Below, piece by piece: positions 31,930 to 39,806 of a stretch of DNA of 39,806 nucleotides (its first letter is position 1; every line of letters starts with the position of its first letter). Below the pieces are notes generated by a model. The model worked only from the letters and a program-made list of their open reading frames with translations. It made no database searches and was not told where the DNA came from. The position numbers were made by a program, and so were the translations under genes. The stretch comes from Bernardetiaceae bacterium. GTDB taxonomy: Bacteria; Bacteroidota; Bacteroidia; Cytophagales; Thermoflexibacteraceae. The stretch spans positions 1 through 39,806 of the forward strand of contig JANWVT010000022.1 in NCBI GenBank assembly GCA_025056255.1, written 5' to 3'.

Positions 31930-34446
31930 ATGAAAATGATGAAAACTTTTCTACTCACAGTTGCCCTGCTGTTTGGTGCAGTGCAGGCATGGGCACAAAA
32001 CGGTACGATTACAGGTACTGTTACGGCAAACAACGAACCGCTCATCGGTGCTTCGGTAATTGTAGTCGGCTCTATTACGGGCAGCACTACCGACGCAACG
32101 GGCAAGTATTCCATCAGCATCAAGCCCGGCACGTATAAATTGCGCATTTCGTTCATTGGCTATGAAACCCAAGACCATACCGTTACTGTTACGGCAGGGC
32201 AGACCACTACTTTGGATGTTGCCATGGTAGAAGGTGCGCTGGTAGGTCAGGAAGTAATTATTTCTGCTTCGCGTCGCCCTGAAAAGCTAACCGAAGCCCC
32301 TGCCACCATCGTTACTTTCGGTGCGAAGGAAATCAGTGAACTGCCTTCGTTCAACGTAGGCGAACTGCTGGCGCGTCAGAAAGGCGTGGACTATGTTCGC
32401 TCGGGTGTTTTGGGCGTAGGTATTAACGTGCGCGGTTTCAACTCGGCTTTCAACCCCAAAAACCTGCAAATGAACGACGGTCGCCTTTCCACGCTGATTG
32501 CCACTGGTTTGCCACTGGGCGCACTGAGCACCGTTGTAAAGGAAGACGTAGAGCGCGTGGAAATTGTACTGGGTCCTTCTTCGGCGCTGTACGGACCGAA
32601 TGCACACAACGGCTTAGTGAATACCATCAGTAAAGACCCACGTACCTCGCAAGGCACCACCGTTGCGCTGGGTGTGGGCAACCAAAGCGTAATGACAGCC
32701 CGCTTGCGCCATGCACAAGTGTTGAGCAAAAAATTTGCTTTCAAGCTATCGGGCGAATATACACAAGGCGAAGAATTTCCTTACACCGATACTGTTTATT
32801 TCAACAATACTGCTTTCCCGACCTTCACGGGTGGTGCTGTTCCGGCAAGATTCTCTGCCGTTCCCGAATTGGATTTGGACAGAAAATTCAGCAGCCTGCG
32901 CGGTGAAGCAGCCCTGTATTATTCTATCAACAACAACTCTGATTTAATTTTGGCATATGGCGGAAGCAATAGCAACAACATTGGCGTAACCAATGCCGGT
33001 CGCAACCAAATCAAAGACTGGCAGATTCATTACCTGCATTTGCGCTATGTGTCGCCACGCTTGTTTGCACAGGTATATCATACCATTTCCAAAACCGACG
33101 ATACCTATGCCATGAACCAACGCACGCAGAACTACATTTCGTTCCGCGATGCGGGATTTTCTGATGCGGAAGCACGCCGCCGCTCTATGAGTGAACAATG
33201 GTTTGGTATTTCGCCTACAATTGGCGTAGCTTTAAATCGCGGCGCACTTTTCCGCGACGACTCGCGCCGTTGGAACGGAGAGGTGCAATACAACAACAGC
33301 TTTGCAGGTTTTGACGTAATTGTAGGTACGCAGTTCCAACGCGATATTGCGCAGAGCTACAACACTTACTTGCTGGATGCCAAAGGCGCAATCGTAATTG
33401 ACCAAGTAGGTTTCTATGGGCAAATTGAGCGCGGACTGGGAAATGGCTTTAAGGCTACGGTGGCAGCCCGCGCCGATAACCACGACTTGTACGGCTTCAA
33501 CTTCATCCCCAAAGCAGCTATCACCAAAACATTCCAAAGCGGAACTGCACGCATTACCTACGGACAAGGTATTTCAGCCCCTACCATCTTAAACTTGGAA
33601 GCCAATATCTTTGGCGGCTTATTGCTGGGTAACGGTAGCGGCTTCACCTTGAACGACGGCACAGCCATTCCAGCTTTAAAAGTTGAAAAAATCAGCACTT
33701 TTGAAATAGGTTACAAAGGCACCATCGGCAAAAATCTGTTCATAGATGTAAACGCTTATCACAATACGTCCCGCGACTTCCTCAGCCCCGCCCTGAACAT
33801 TGCCACCAACGGACGCACCGTAACACAGCGCGGTGGCGTGCCCATGAACCAAGTGATACCCGGCACACCTGCTACTGGTGCACCATTGGTGCTGACTTAC
33901 CTCAACTTTGGCAATGTACAAACTTATGGCGCCGACCTGAGCCTTACCTATGCTTTTACGCCACAACTTTCTACTACTCTGAATTACAGTTGGTTTGGAT
34001 ATAGCTTAGACAAAAATGACTTGGCTAATGACGGCAACAAAGACGGTCGCGTAACCGATTTGGACTTGCCCATCAATACGCCTGCTCACAAAGCAAGCTT
34101 TTTAGTAAGCTACTCAAGCAGTAAATGGTTTGGTTCTATCTTTACGCGCTGGGTAGACCGCTACAACTTCTTTTCAGGTATTCACGTAGCTTCCGAAACC
34201 ATTCCTGAGCTGGGCATTCGCGAAAATGCGCGTTTTGGTCGCACTTTCAACTACGGTCCTTTGGGCGGTTTTGTAAACGTGGACGTATCGGCAGGTTATC
34301 GCTTTGGCAAAGTGGTTACACTTTCTGGTCAGGTAACCAATCTGTTCAATGCACGCGTGTATGAGTTTGTAGGTTCGCCGATTATCGGTCGCTTGTACAG
34401 CTTGGAATTGAAAGTGAACATCCCTGCCATTGGCAGCAAGAAATAA
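31930..34446 (+). CDS. TonB-dependent outer-membrane receptor with carboxypeptidase-regulatory domain
   Basis: An 838-residue outer-membrane transporter. The signal peptide (1-23) ends QAWAQ. A carboxypeptidase-D-regulatory-like domain (about 25-105) has GTITGTVTANNEPLIGASV and LRISFIGYETQ. The plug (about 115-235) has EVIISASRRPEKLTEAPATI, INVRGFNSAFNPKNLQMNDG and VERVEIVLGPSSALYGPNAH. The rest is a 22-strand-type barrel with alternating residues. There is no SusD-like partner, so it is not a SusCD glycan pair; it belongs to the siderophore/vitamin/hydrophobic-substrate type. The protein ends NIPAIGSKK, without the usual terminal aromatic residue. It is preceded by a surface hydrolase and followed by a FabG-like gene. 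Confidence 0.92.
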   Translation: MKMMKTFLLTVALLFGAVQAWAQNGTITGTVTANNEPLIGASVIVVGSITGSTTDATGKYSISIKPGTYKLRISFIGYETQDHTVTVTAGQTTTLDVAMVEGALVGQEVIISASRRPEKLTEAPATIVTFGAKEISELPSFNVGELLARQKGVDYVRSGVLGVGINVRGFNSAFNPKNLQMNDGRLSTLIATGLPLGALSTVVKEDVERVEIVLGPSSALYGPNAHNGLVNTISKDPRTSQGTTVALGVGNQSVMTARLRHAQVLSKKFAFKLSGEYTQGEEFPYTDTVYFNNTAFPTFTGGAVPARFSAVPELDLDRKFSSLRGEAALYYSINNNSDLILAYGGSNSNNIGVTNAGRNQIKDWQIHYLHLRYVSPRLFAQVYHTISKTDDTYAMNQRTQNYISFRDAGFSDAEARRRSMSEQWFGISPTIGVALNRGALFRDDSRRWNGEVQYNNSFAGFDVIVGTQFQRDIAQSYNTYLLDAKGAIVIDQVGFYGQIERGLGNGFKATVAARADNHDLYGFNFIPKAAITKTFQSGTARITYGQGISAPTILNLEANIFGGLLLGNGSGFTLNDGTAIPALKVEKISTFEIGYKGTIGKNLFIDVNAYHNTSRDFLSPALNIATNGRTVTQRGGVPMNQVIPGTPATGAPLVLTYLNFGNVQTYGADLSLTYAFTPQLSTTLNYSWFGYSLDKNDLANDGNKDGRVTDLDLPINTPAHKASFLVSYSSSKWFGSIFTRWVDRYNFFSGIHVASETIPELGIRENARFGRTFNYGPLGGFVNVDVSAGYRFGKVVTLSGQVTNLFNARVYEFVGSPIIGRLYSLELKVNIPAIGSKK

Positions 34447-34464
34447 TTTTTCACCGTTTTTCTA

Positions 34465-34495
34465 AACCTGACAGGTGTTCATAACCTGTCAGGTT
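34465..34495. repeat. Perfect inverted repeat after the TonB receptor gene
   Basis: AACCTGACAGGT (34465-34476), loop GTTCATA, ACCTGTCAGGTT (34484-34495): a perfect 12-base stem 18 bases after the stop. T-runs precede it and none follows, so intrinsic termination on the plus strand is doubtful. The arms are related to the 11494-11523 repeat. Confidence 0.75.
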
Positions 34496-34528
34496 GGAAA
34501 GACCATCCATCAAACATCGTAACCAAAC

Positions 34529-35269
34529 ATGAAATTACAAGGAAAAGTCGCCGTGATTACGGGCGGGGCTGCCGGTATCGGGAAAGCCGCCTGCTACAAA
34601 TTTGCCGCAGAAGGTGCAGCCATCGCCATTTGGGACATGAACGAAGCCGCAGGGGCGGCACTCGCCACCGAACTTGTAGGCAAAGGCACAAAAGCGACGT
34701 TTTACAAAGTCAACACTGCCGACTATGCCGCCGTAGAAGCTGCTGCAAAGGAAACACATGCCGCCTTCGGTCGGATTGACATTCTGATTAACAATGCAGG
34801 CATCACCCGCGATGCTTCGTTGAAAAAAATGACCCCCGAACAATGGCAACAAGTGATTGACGTAAACTTGACAGGCGTATTCAATTGCGGCAAGGTTATT
34901 TCCGAATACATGGTAGCACAGAACTATGGGCGGATTATCAACACCTCTTCCGTAGTAGCACTGTACGGCAACTTCGGGCAAACCAATTACGTAGCCGCCA
35001 AATCAGGCGTTATTGGGATGACCAAAGTATGGGCAAAAGAATTGGGCAGAAAGGGCGTTACCTGCAACGCCGTAGCGCCGGGCTTCATTGCTACCGATAT
35101 GGTAAAAACTATTCCGCAAGAAATTTTAGACCAAATCACCTCGCGTGTGCCGCTGGGGCGCATGGGGCAACCCGAAGACATCGCCAATGCCTATGCCTTT
35201 TTGGCATCCGATGAGGCTGCCTACATCAACGGGGCGGTTATCAGCGTAGATGGCGGCGCAACGTTGTAG
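34529..35269 (+). CDS. FabG-like short-chain dehydrogenase/reductase
   Basis: A 246-residue classical SDR of the 3-oxoacyl-ACP/acetoacetyl-CoA reductase type, cytosolic and probably NADP(H)-dependent. Motifs: cofactor loop TGGAAGIG at 11-18, NNAG near 88, structural Asn113, Ser140/Ser141 in INTSSVV, Tyr154 and Lys158 in YVAAK, then VAPGFIATDM and the C-terminal ISVDGG. Length and fold match FabG and PhaB, and cannot tell ACP from CoA substrates. It is followed by a KAS III-like gene after a palindromic repeat. Together with the ligase downstream it suggests acyl-thioester chemistry. An essential housekeeping FabG is usually near fabD/acpP, which are not here. Confidence 0.9.
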   Translation: MKLQGKVAVITGGAAGIGKAACYKFAAEGAAIAIWDMNEAAGAALATELVGKGTKATFYKVNTADYAAVEAAAKETHAAFGRIDILINNAGITRDASLKKMTPEQWQQVIDVNLTGVFNCGKVISEYMVAQNYGRIINTSSVVALYGNFGQTNYVAAKSGVIGMTKVWAKELGRKGVTCNAVAPGFIATDMVKTIPQEILDQITSRVPLGRMGQPEDIANAYAFLASDEAAYINGAVISVDGGATL

Positions 35270-35296
35270 GGGAATATTATGACGCATTGTTGTGAT

Positions 35297-35337
35297 GTAG
35301 GGACAGGGCGCGCCCGTTGCACGTCGCCTGTCCCTAC
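35297..35337. repeat. 41-base inverted repeat between the SDR and KAS III-like genes
   Basis: GTAGGGACAGG (35297-35307) pairs perfectly with CCTGTCCCTAC (35327-35337). Inside is a second palindrome, GGGCGCGCCC (35306-35315), and TTGCACGTCG. Part of the interior (GCACGTCGCCT) recurs in the tail of the element near 16330. A similar 28-base palindrome follows the KAS III-like gene. Confidence 0.8.
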
Positions 35338-35380
35338 AATATCGCAACCGCGTTACAAAAACATTCAAATTCAAAAAAAC

Positions 35381-36370
35381 ATGAATAATGCCATTATTTT
35401 AGGCTCGGGCAGCTATGCCCCCGAATGGGTATTGCCCAACAGCTACTTCAACGAACTGCTTGGTGAAGACGTGGGCACGTGGCTGGAACAAAACGTCCAC
35501 ATCTATGAACGCCGCTGGTGCCGCGATGATGAATCAACTTCCGACTTGTGCCTGAAAGCCGCTCAAAAAGCACTGGCAGCTGCCAAAGTTGCCCCCGAAG
35601 AACTAAACTTAATTATCGTAGCCACTGATACGCCCGAATATATTTCGCCTTCTACCGCTTCCAAGTTGCAGTACCAACTCGGGGCGGTCAATTCGGGCGC
35701 GTTTGACTTGAACAGTGCCTGCGCGGGCTTCGTAACTGCCTTGGATGTGGCGGCTAAGTATATTCGCGCCGATGAGCAGTACCAAAAAATCTTGGTCGTA
35801 GGTGCATATGCCATGAGCAAACACCTCAACAAGCGCGACAAAAAAACCGTTACGCTCTTTGCCGACGGTGCGGGTGCGGTCGTTTTAGGTGCAGAAGCCG
35901 ACACCGACAGAGGCTTCATAGCCTCGCAACTGATTGCACAGGGGCAATATTGCGACTGGATGGGCATTTACGCGGGCGGCACGCGCCAACCTGTAACCGA
36001 AGAAGTGCTGCAAGCTAAAACGCATCAATTGCAGTTTGTCAAAAAATTTCCTGTGGAAATCAACCCCGATACATGGACGGCAATGATTCAACACCTCTGC
36101 CAACGCATTGGCGTGCAGCCTGCCGACGTGCAGCAATATTTCATTACCCAACTGAATATCAACAGCATTTGGGAAACGCTCGGGCGGCTTAACCTGCCGA
36201 AAGACAAGGCGCATACCATCATGCAACGATACGGCTACACCGGCTCGGCGTGCATCCCGATGGTGTTTGACGACGCAGTGCAAAAAGGCATCGTCAAAAA
36301 AGGCGATTTGGTATTTTTCGTAGGTTCGGGCGGCGGGCTATCGTTCGCATCGGCGGCGTTTAGGTTGTAA
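35381..36370 (+). CDS. KAS III-like thiolase-fold protein with altered catalytic residues
   Basis: A 329-residue FabH-type (3-oxoacyl-ACP synthase III) protein. The N-terminal half has ILGSGSYAPEWVLPN, an ERRW segment, ATDTPEYISPSTASKLQYQLG and the nucleophile Cys114 in LNSACAGF. The C-terminal half is unusual. Where FabH has the catalytic His (VPHQAN), this reads FITQLNIN with Gln257; where FabH has Asn (YGNTSAASIP), it reads YGYTGSACIP with Tyr286. The fold is intact to the GSGGGLSFASAAF end. It may be an acyltransferase or hydrolase-like variant and not a decarboxylating condensing enzyme. ATG 35381 is chosen because an upstream in-frame start at 35279 would translate the 35297-35337 repeat. 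Confidence 0.85.
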   Translation: MNNAIILGSGSYAPEWVLPNSYFNELLGEDVGTWLEQNVHIYERRWCRDDESTSDLCLKAAQKALAAAKVAPEELNLIIVATDTPEYISPSTASKLQYQLGAVNSGAFDLNSACAGFVTALDVAAKYIRADEQYQKILVVGAYAMSKHLNKRDKKTVTLFADGAGAVVLGAEADTDRGFIASQLIAQGQYCDWMGIYAGGTRQPVTEEVLQAKTHQLQFVKKFPVEINPDTWTAMIQHLCQRIGVQPADVQQYFITQLNINSIWETLGRLNLPKDKAHTIMQRYGYTGSACIPMVFDDAVQKGIVKKGDLVFFVGSGGGLSFASAAFRL

Positions 36371-36394
36371 AATTTATTGACAACCATGTATCGT

Positions 36395-36422
36395 GTAGAG
36401 ACGTTGCACGCAACGTCTCTAC
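36395..36422. repeat. Perfect 28-base palindrome after the KAS III-like gene
   Basis: GTAGAGACGTTGC (36395-36407), AC, GCAACGTCTCTAC (36410-36422): a perfect 13-base stem with a two-base centre. It lies 25 bases past the stop. The GTAGnGAC...GTCnCTAC frame is shared with the repeat at 35297-35337, so the two flank the KAS III-like gene. The rest of the 176-base gap has no obvious feature. Confidence 0.8.
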
Positions 36423-36546
36423 TGTAAAACCCGCATCCTCTATCCAATTCTGATGCTCAAATCAACAAAACCTTAGTGTTCACTGCGTTTAATCCCCTGA
36501 CGCTCTTTGCGGTAAACAATCCCAAAACAACAAAAATCCTTCACCT

Positions 36547-38049
36547 ATGACAACCGATTGGATAGGCAAATGGGCAATGTATCAGCCCAATAAAACGGCG
36601 GTCAGCTCTTACGAAACAGGGCAACGCCTGACTTACGGGCAATTGAATCAACAGGCGGAACAAACTGCCCGTTGGTGGGCTTCATTGGGCATCCGCTCGG
36701 GCGACCGCGTGGCTGCGCTGTTAGATTTTTGCGTTGAATATGTCGTTTTGTTCGGTGCGGCGCAAAAAACGGGCGCAATCCTCGTGCCGCTGAACTATCG
36801 CCTGTCGCCGCGTGAGTTGGACTATCTGCTGTCCGATTCGCAGCCTCAAATGGTGATTTGTGCCGAAAAATACCTGCCACTGTTGCAGGAACAACCTCAT
36901 TATGAATCAGTTAATAATCGCCTGACGCTGACAGATTATCAGCAAATACTGTCTAAGGATGCCGTTGCAGGCGAATGGCACTTTGCGCCGCCGACAGAAG
37001 AAAGCCCCCTATTCATCCTCTACACATCGGGTACGACGGGCTTCCCCAAAGGCGCCATTTATACCCACAAAATGGCATTTTGGAACAGCATCAACACCGC
37101 CTTGCGCTTAGACCTTACCTCGGCAGACCATACGGTTATCTGTATGCCGCCGTTCCACACGGGTGGCTGGAACGTGTTCCTTACCCCCTTCCTGCATCAT
37201 GGCGCATCGGTTACGCTGATGCAAAAGTTTGATGCTTCCGATGTACTGCGTGCGTTGGCAACTGAAAAAAGTACCATTTTTATGGCAGTGCCTACCATGC
37301 TCAAAATGATGGCTGATGCACCCGAATTTGAGCAAGCAGACCTATCGGCGATTCGCTATTTCATCGTAGGCGGCGAACCCATGCCCATCCCTTTGATTGA
37401 AACATGGCATCACCGCAAAGGCATCCCCATTCGGCAGGGCTTTGGCATGACCGAAGCGGGACCCAACCTATTTTCCCTGCATCAGGACGATGCCATTCGC
37501 AAAAAAGGCTCTATCGGCAAGCCCAATTTCTACGTGGAAGTAAAATTGGTGGACGAAGAAGGCAAGGAAGTACCAACAGGCGAAATCGGCGAACTGCTCA
37601 TTAAGGGGGCGATGGTAACGCCCGGCTATTGGCAAAAACCCGAAGCAACGGCTCAGAGTTTTCAGGGCGAATGGTTCTGTTCGGGCGACCTGCTCAAATG
37701 CGACGAAGAGGGCTATTTCTTTGTGATGGACAGAAAGAAAAATATGTTCATTTCGGGCGGCGAAAACGTATATCCCGCTGAAATTGAGCACTTTTTGCGG
37801 CAGCATGAGCGAATAGCCGAAGTGGCAGTCATTCCGATTCCGCATGAAAAATGGGGCGAAGTCGGCAAGGCATTCATTGTGCCGCAAACCGGTGCCATGC
37901 TCACCGAACAGGAAGTGCTGGATTTCTGCCAAGGGCGGCTGGCACGCTACAAAATCCCGAAGGAAATTGTATTTATCAATGAATTACCCAAAAATGCAAC
38001 GGGCAAAATAGACCGTCGGGCGTTGGCGAATCTCTCCTCATCAGTTTGA
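36547..38049 (+). CDS. Acyl-CoA synthetase / AMP-dependent ligase
   Basis: A 500-residue adenylate-forming enzyme that activates a carboxylic acid with ATP and usually transfers it to CoA. Motifs: P-loop FILYTSGTTGFPKG (156-169), MPPFHTGGWN, IRYFIVGGEPMP, A5 GFGMTEAGPN, the hinge region YFFVMDRKKNMFISGGENVYPAEIE, and the catalytic Lys487 in PKNATGKIDRRAL. The N-terminal WWASLGIRSGDRVAALL and length fit the FadD/medium-chain group. Substrate length cannot be deduced. It follows the KAS III-like gene across the 36395-36422 palindrome and precedes a FAD-linked oxidase by 40 bases. In context it could activate acids released by the secreted hydrolase. Confidence 0.93.
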   Translation: MTTDWIGKWAMYQPNKTAVSSYETGQRLTYGQLNQQAEQTARWWASLGIRSGDRVAALLDFCVEYVVLFGAAQKTGAILVPLNYRLSPRELDYLLSDSQPQMVICAEKYLPLLQEQPHYESVNNRLTLTDYQQILSKDAVAGEWHFAPPTEESPLFILYTSGTTGFPKGAIYTHKMAFWNSINTALRLDLTSADHTVICMPPFHTGGWNVFLTPFLHHGASVTLMQKFDASDVLRALATEKSTIFMAVPTMLKMMADAPEFEQADLSAIRYFIVGGEPMPIPLIETWHHRKGIPIRQGFGMTEAGPNLFSLHQDDAIRKKGSIGKPNFYVEVKLVDEEGKEVPTGEIGELLIKGAMVTPGYWQKPEATAQSFQGEWFCSGDLLKCDEEGYFFVMDRKKNMFISGGENVYPAEIEHFLRQHERIAEVAVIPIPHEKWGEVGKAFIVPQTGAMLTEQEVLDFCQGRLARYKIPKEIVFINELPKNATGKIDRRALANLSSSV

Positions 38050-38089
38050 AACACGGGAAAAGCGTCGTATCTTAGAATTAAGTGTGAAT

Positions 38090-39806
38090 ATGGTCATTCG
38101 CACTTCCAAACGACCTTTTGTTTCTATGATAAACGCCTTGAAGCAGTTGGAAAAGCAGTTGCAGGGCGAACTGCACACCGACCTTGCCACGCGCATCTTG
38201 TACGCTACCGATGCCTCTGCCTACCGCGAAATGCCACTGGCAGTAGCCATACCCAAAACTGTTGACGACCTCAAACGGCTGATTCAGTTTGCCAATCAAT
38301 TTCACACCTGGCTGATTCCACGCACGGCAGGCACTTCGCTGGCGGGGCAGGTAGTCGGCAACGGCATTGTGGTAGATGTTTCCAAATATTTCAACAAAAT
38401 TCTTGAAATCAACCCTGAGGAAAAATGGGTGCGTGTGCAGCCCGGAGTCGTTCGCGACGAACTCAATATGGCGTTGAAACCTTACGGACTGTTTTTCGGA
38501 CCCGAAACCTCCACTGCCAACCGCGCCATGATTGGCGGCATGGTGGGTAATAATTCTTGCGGTTCTAATTCTATCGTTTACGGCAGCACGCGCGAACATG
38601 TACTGGAAATCAAGGCGTTACTTGCCGATGGCAGCGAGGTTGTTTTCAAAGAGCTAAGCCTCAACGAATTTCAGGCAAAGTGCAATAACCACAACACTAC
38701 CAGCCCCTTAGAAACAGCTATCTATCGGCAAATGAGAGAGCTACTGTCAAATCCTGATAATCAGCGAGCAATTCGCGACAACTTTCCCAAAGCAATTATT
38801 GAGCGGCGCAACACAGGCTATGCATTGGATTTGTTGCTGGAAACGGAACCCTTCAGCACAGCAGAACAATACCGGACTTTCGGACCTTATCAACAAAAGG
38901 CAGATAAGCCGCCGTTGTTTAATTTTTGCAAACTGCTTGCTGGTTCAGAAGGAACTTTGGCTTTTATGACGGAGTTCAAGCTCAATCTGGTGCCGCTTCC
39001 GCCTAAAAAAGTTGGATTGGTTTGTGTGCATTGCAACAGTATTGATGAGTCGCTTCGTGCCAACATCATCGCCGTCAGACATCGCCCCACTGCAAGTGAA
39101 CTAATGGATCATTACGTACTGGAATGTACCAAAGCCAACATTGAACAGCGGCAAAACCGATTTTTTGTGCAAGGCGACCCGCAAGCAATTTTAATAGTAG
39201 AATTTTCCAAAGATACTGACGAAGAAATTTACCAAGCTGCTCACAACTTAATTGCCGATTTGCAAGCGCATGGTTTGGGTTACCACTACCCTATTGTTAG
39301 CGGAGCAGACGTCAAAAAAGTGTGGGCGCTGCGCAAAGCTGGACTCGGATTGCTTGCCAATATTCCCGGCGACGAGAAAGCAGTTGCTGTTATTGAAGAT
39401 ACCGCCGTTGCCGTAGAAGATTTACCTGCTTACATCCGCGAGTTCAATGCCATTTTGAAAAAATACGGGCTTTACAGCGTACACTATGCCCATGCCGGCT
39501 CCGGCGAGCTGCACTTGCGCCCTATCATTAATCTGAAAACCGAAGAAGGGAATCGTTTATTTAGAACTATTGCCCAAGAAATTGCCATACTTGTCAAAAA
39601 ATACAACGGTTCGCTTTCAGGCGAACACGGCGACGGGCGCTTGCGCGGCGAGTTCATTCCTCAAATGGTTGGGCAGCGCTGCTACGAAATGTTCCGGCAG
39701 GTCAAACAAACTTGGGACCCCAAAGGCATTTTCAACCCCAACAAAATTGTGGACACCCCGCCGATGAACCAATCTCTGCGCTATCAGCCTAACCAGCCTA
39801 CCCCCG
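38090..39806 (+). CDS. FAD-linked oxidase, D-lactate/2-hydroxyacid dehydrogenase type (partial)
   Basis: An open frame runs from ATG 38090 to the right edge without a stop: 572 codons. It has the FAD-binding-4 region with TAGTSLAGQVVGNGIVVDVS (about 78-97) and FFGPETSTANRAMIGGMVGNNSCGSNS, then the FAD-oxidase C-terminal domain with HYAHAGSGELHLRP (about 465-478) and SGEHGDGRLRGEF near 510. WDPKGIFNPNKIVD follows. Relatives such as YdiJ-type proteins continue with a CCG/4Fe-4S half to about 950-1000 residues; that part would lie beyond the window. It likely oxidises a D-2-hydroxyacid and passes electrons to the respiratory chain. A second ATG at 38126 (MINALKQL) is an alternative start. Confidence 0.88.
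   Translation, partial: MVIRTSKRPFVSMINALKQLEKQLQGELHTDLATRILYATDASAYREMPLAVAIPKTVDDLKRLIQFANQFHTWLIPRTAGTSLAGQVVGNGIVVDVSKYFNKILEINPEEKWVRVQPGVVRDELNMALKPYGLFFGPETSTANRAMIGGMVGNNSCGSNSIVYGSTREHVLEIKALLADGSEVVFKELSLNEFQAKCNNHNTTSPLETAIYRQMRELLSNPDNQRAIRDNFPKAIIERRNTGYALDLLLETEPFSTAEQYRTFGPYQQKADKPPLFNFCKLLAGSEGTLAFMTEFKLNLVPLPPKKVGLVCVHCNSIDESLRANIIAVRHRPTASELMDHYVLECTKANIEQRQNRFFVQGDPQAILIVEFSKDTDEEIYQAAHNLIADLQAHGLGYHYPIVSGADVKKVWALRKAGLGLLANIPGDEKAVAVIEDTAVAVEDLPAYIREFNAILKKYGLYSVHYAHAGSGELHLRPIINLKTEEGNRLFRTIAQEIAILVKKYNGSLSGEHGDGRLRGEFIPQMVGQRCYEMFRQVKQTWDPKGIFNPNKIVDTPPMNQSLRYQPNQPTP

Noticed and set aside
30826-38049. OleABCD-type olefin/beta-lactone pathway
   Set aside because: Fold content matches, but the SDR is a short classical FabG type, the hydrolase is an exported lipoprotein, a TonB receptor lies among the genes, and the thiolase-fold protein lacks the His and Asn that OleA keeps.
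38078-38599. 173-codon minus-strand frame
   Set aside because: Antisense to the FAD-linked oxidase, whose frame is open to the window edge and carries clear family motifs.

Overview
The window looks like a chromosomal segment of a Bacteroidota bacterium, probably a Cytophagia- or Sphingobacteriia-like lineage; no genus can be named. Reasons: several genes are preceded by the Bacteroidota sigma-factor -7 motif TAnnTTTG instead of an E. coli-type -10 box; Shine-Dalgarno sequences are nearly absent; gene types are typical of the phylum (lipoprotein OmpA with glycine zipper, carboxypeptidase-regulatory-domain TonB receptor, 7TM-DISM sensor kinase, RNase Y next to zapA, large cytochrome c peroxidase lipoprotein). 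There is no phage, IS element, CRISPR array, rRNA or tRNA that I can support.

Layout. 1-9 kb: the tail of an unknown gene, pyrE, a DCC-family thiol protein, a long gene-free stretch, an NAD(P)H-dependent flavin/2Fe-2S reductase divergent from sufB, a membrane-anchored nitrilase-fold protein, mltG and an NtrY-like orphan sensor kinase. 9.2-15.2 kb, all minus strand: OmpA lipoprotein, FKBP/SlyD-type isomerase, GT2 glycosyltransferase, PhoX-like lipoprotein, di-heme peroxidase lipoprotein and a Tat-type Rieske protein. 15.2-24 kb: an NTF2-like protein translationally coupled to moaE, rny, zapA with a coiled-coil partner, a TrkH-type K+ transporter, ftsE, a secreted two-repeat protein and a polytopic GT-C-like membrane protein. 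24-28.7 kb: an Nfu Fe-S carrier, a 7TM-DISM histidine kinase and uvrC.

29-39.8 kb is an all-plus-strand run: sodium:solute symporter, lipoprotein alpha/beta hydrolase, TonB receptor, FabG-like reductase, KAS III-like protein, acyl-CoA/AMP ligase and a FAD-linked oxidase cut by the window end. It reads like an uptake-and-acyl-processing locus. Its most unusual member is the KAS III-like protein: by eye it keeps the active-site Cys but has Gln and Tyr where the catalytic His and Asn of FabH should be.

The second theme is intergenic structure. Five copies of a CCTGTC/ATCCTG motif lie in four gene-free stretches, three of them inside longer composite hairpin-rich elements. Other perfect or near-perfect palindromes sit at gene ends or between genes of the 29-38 kb run. 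These make up most of the non-coding DNA.
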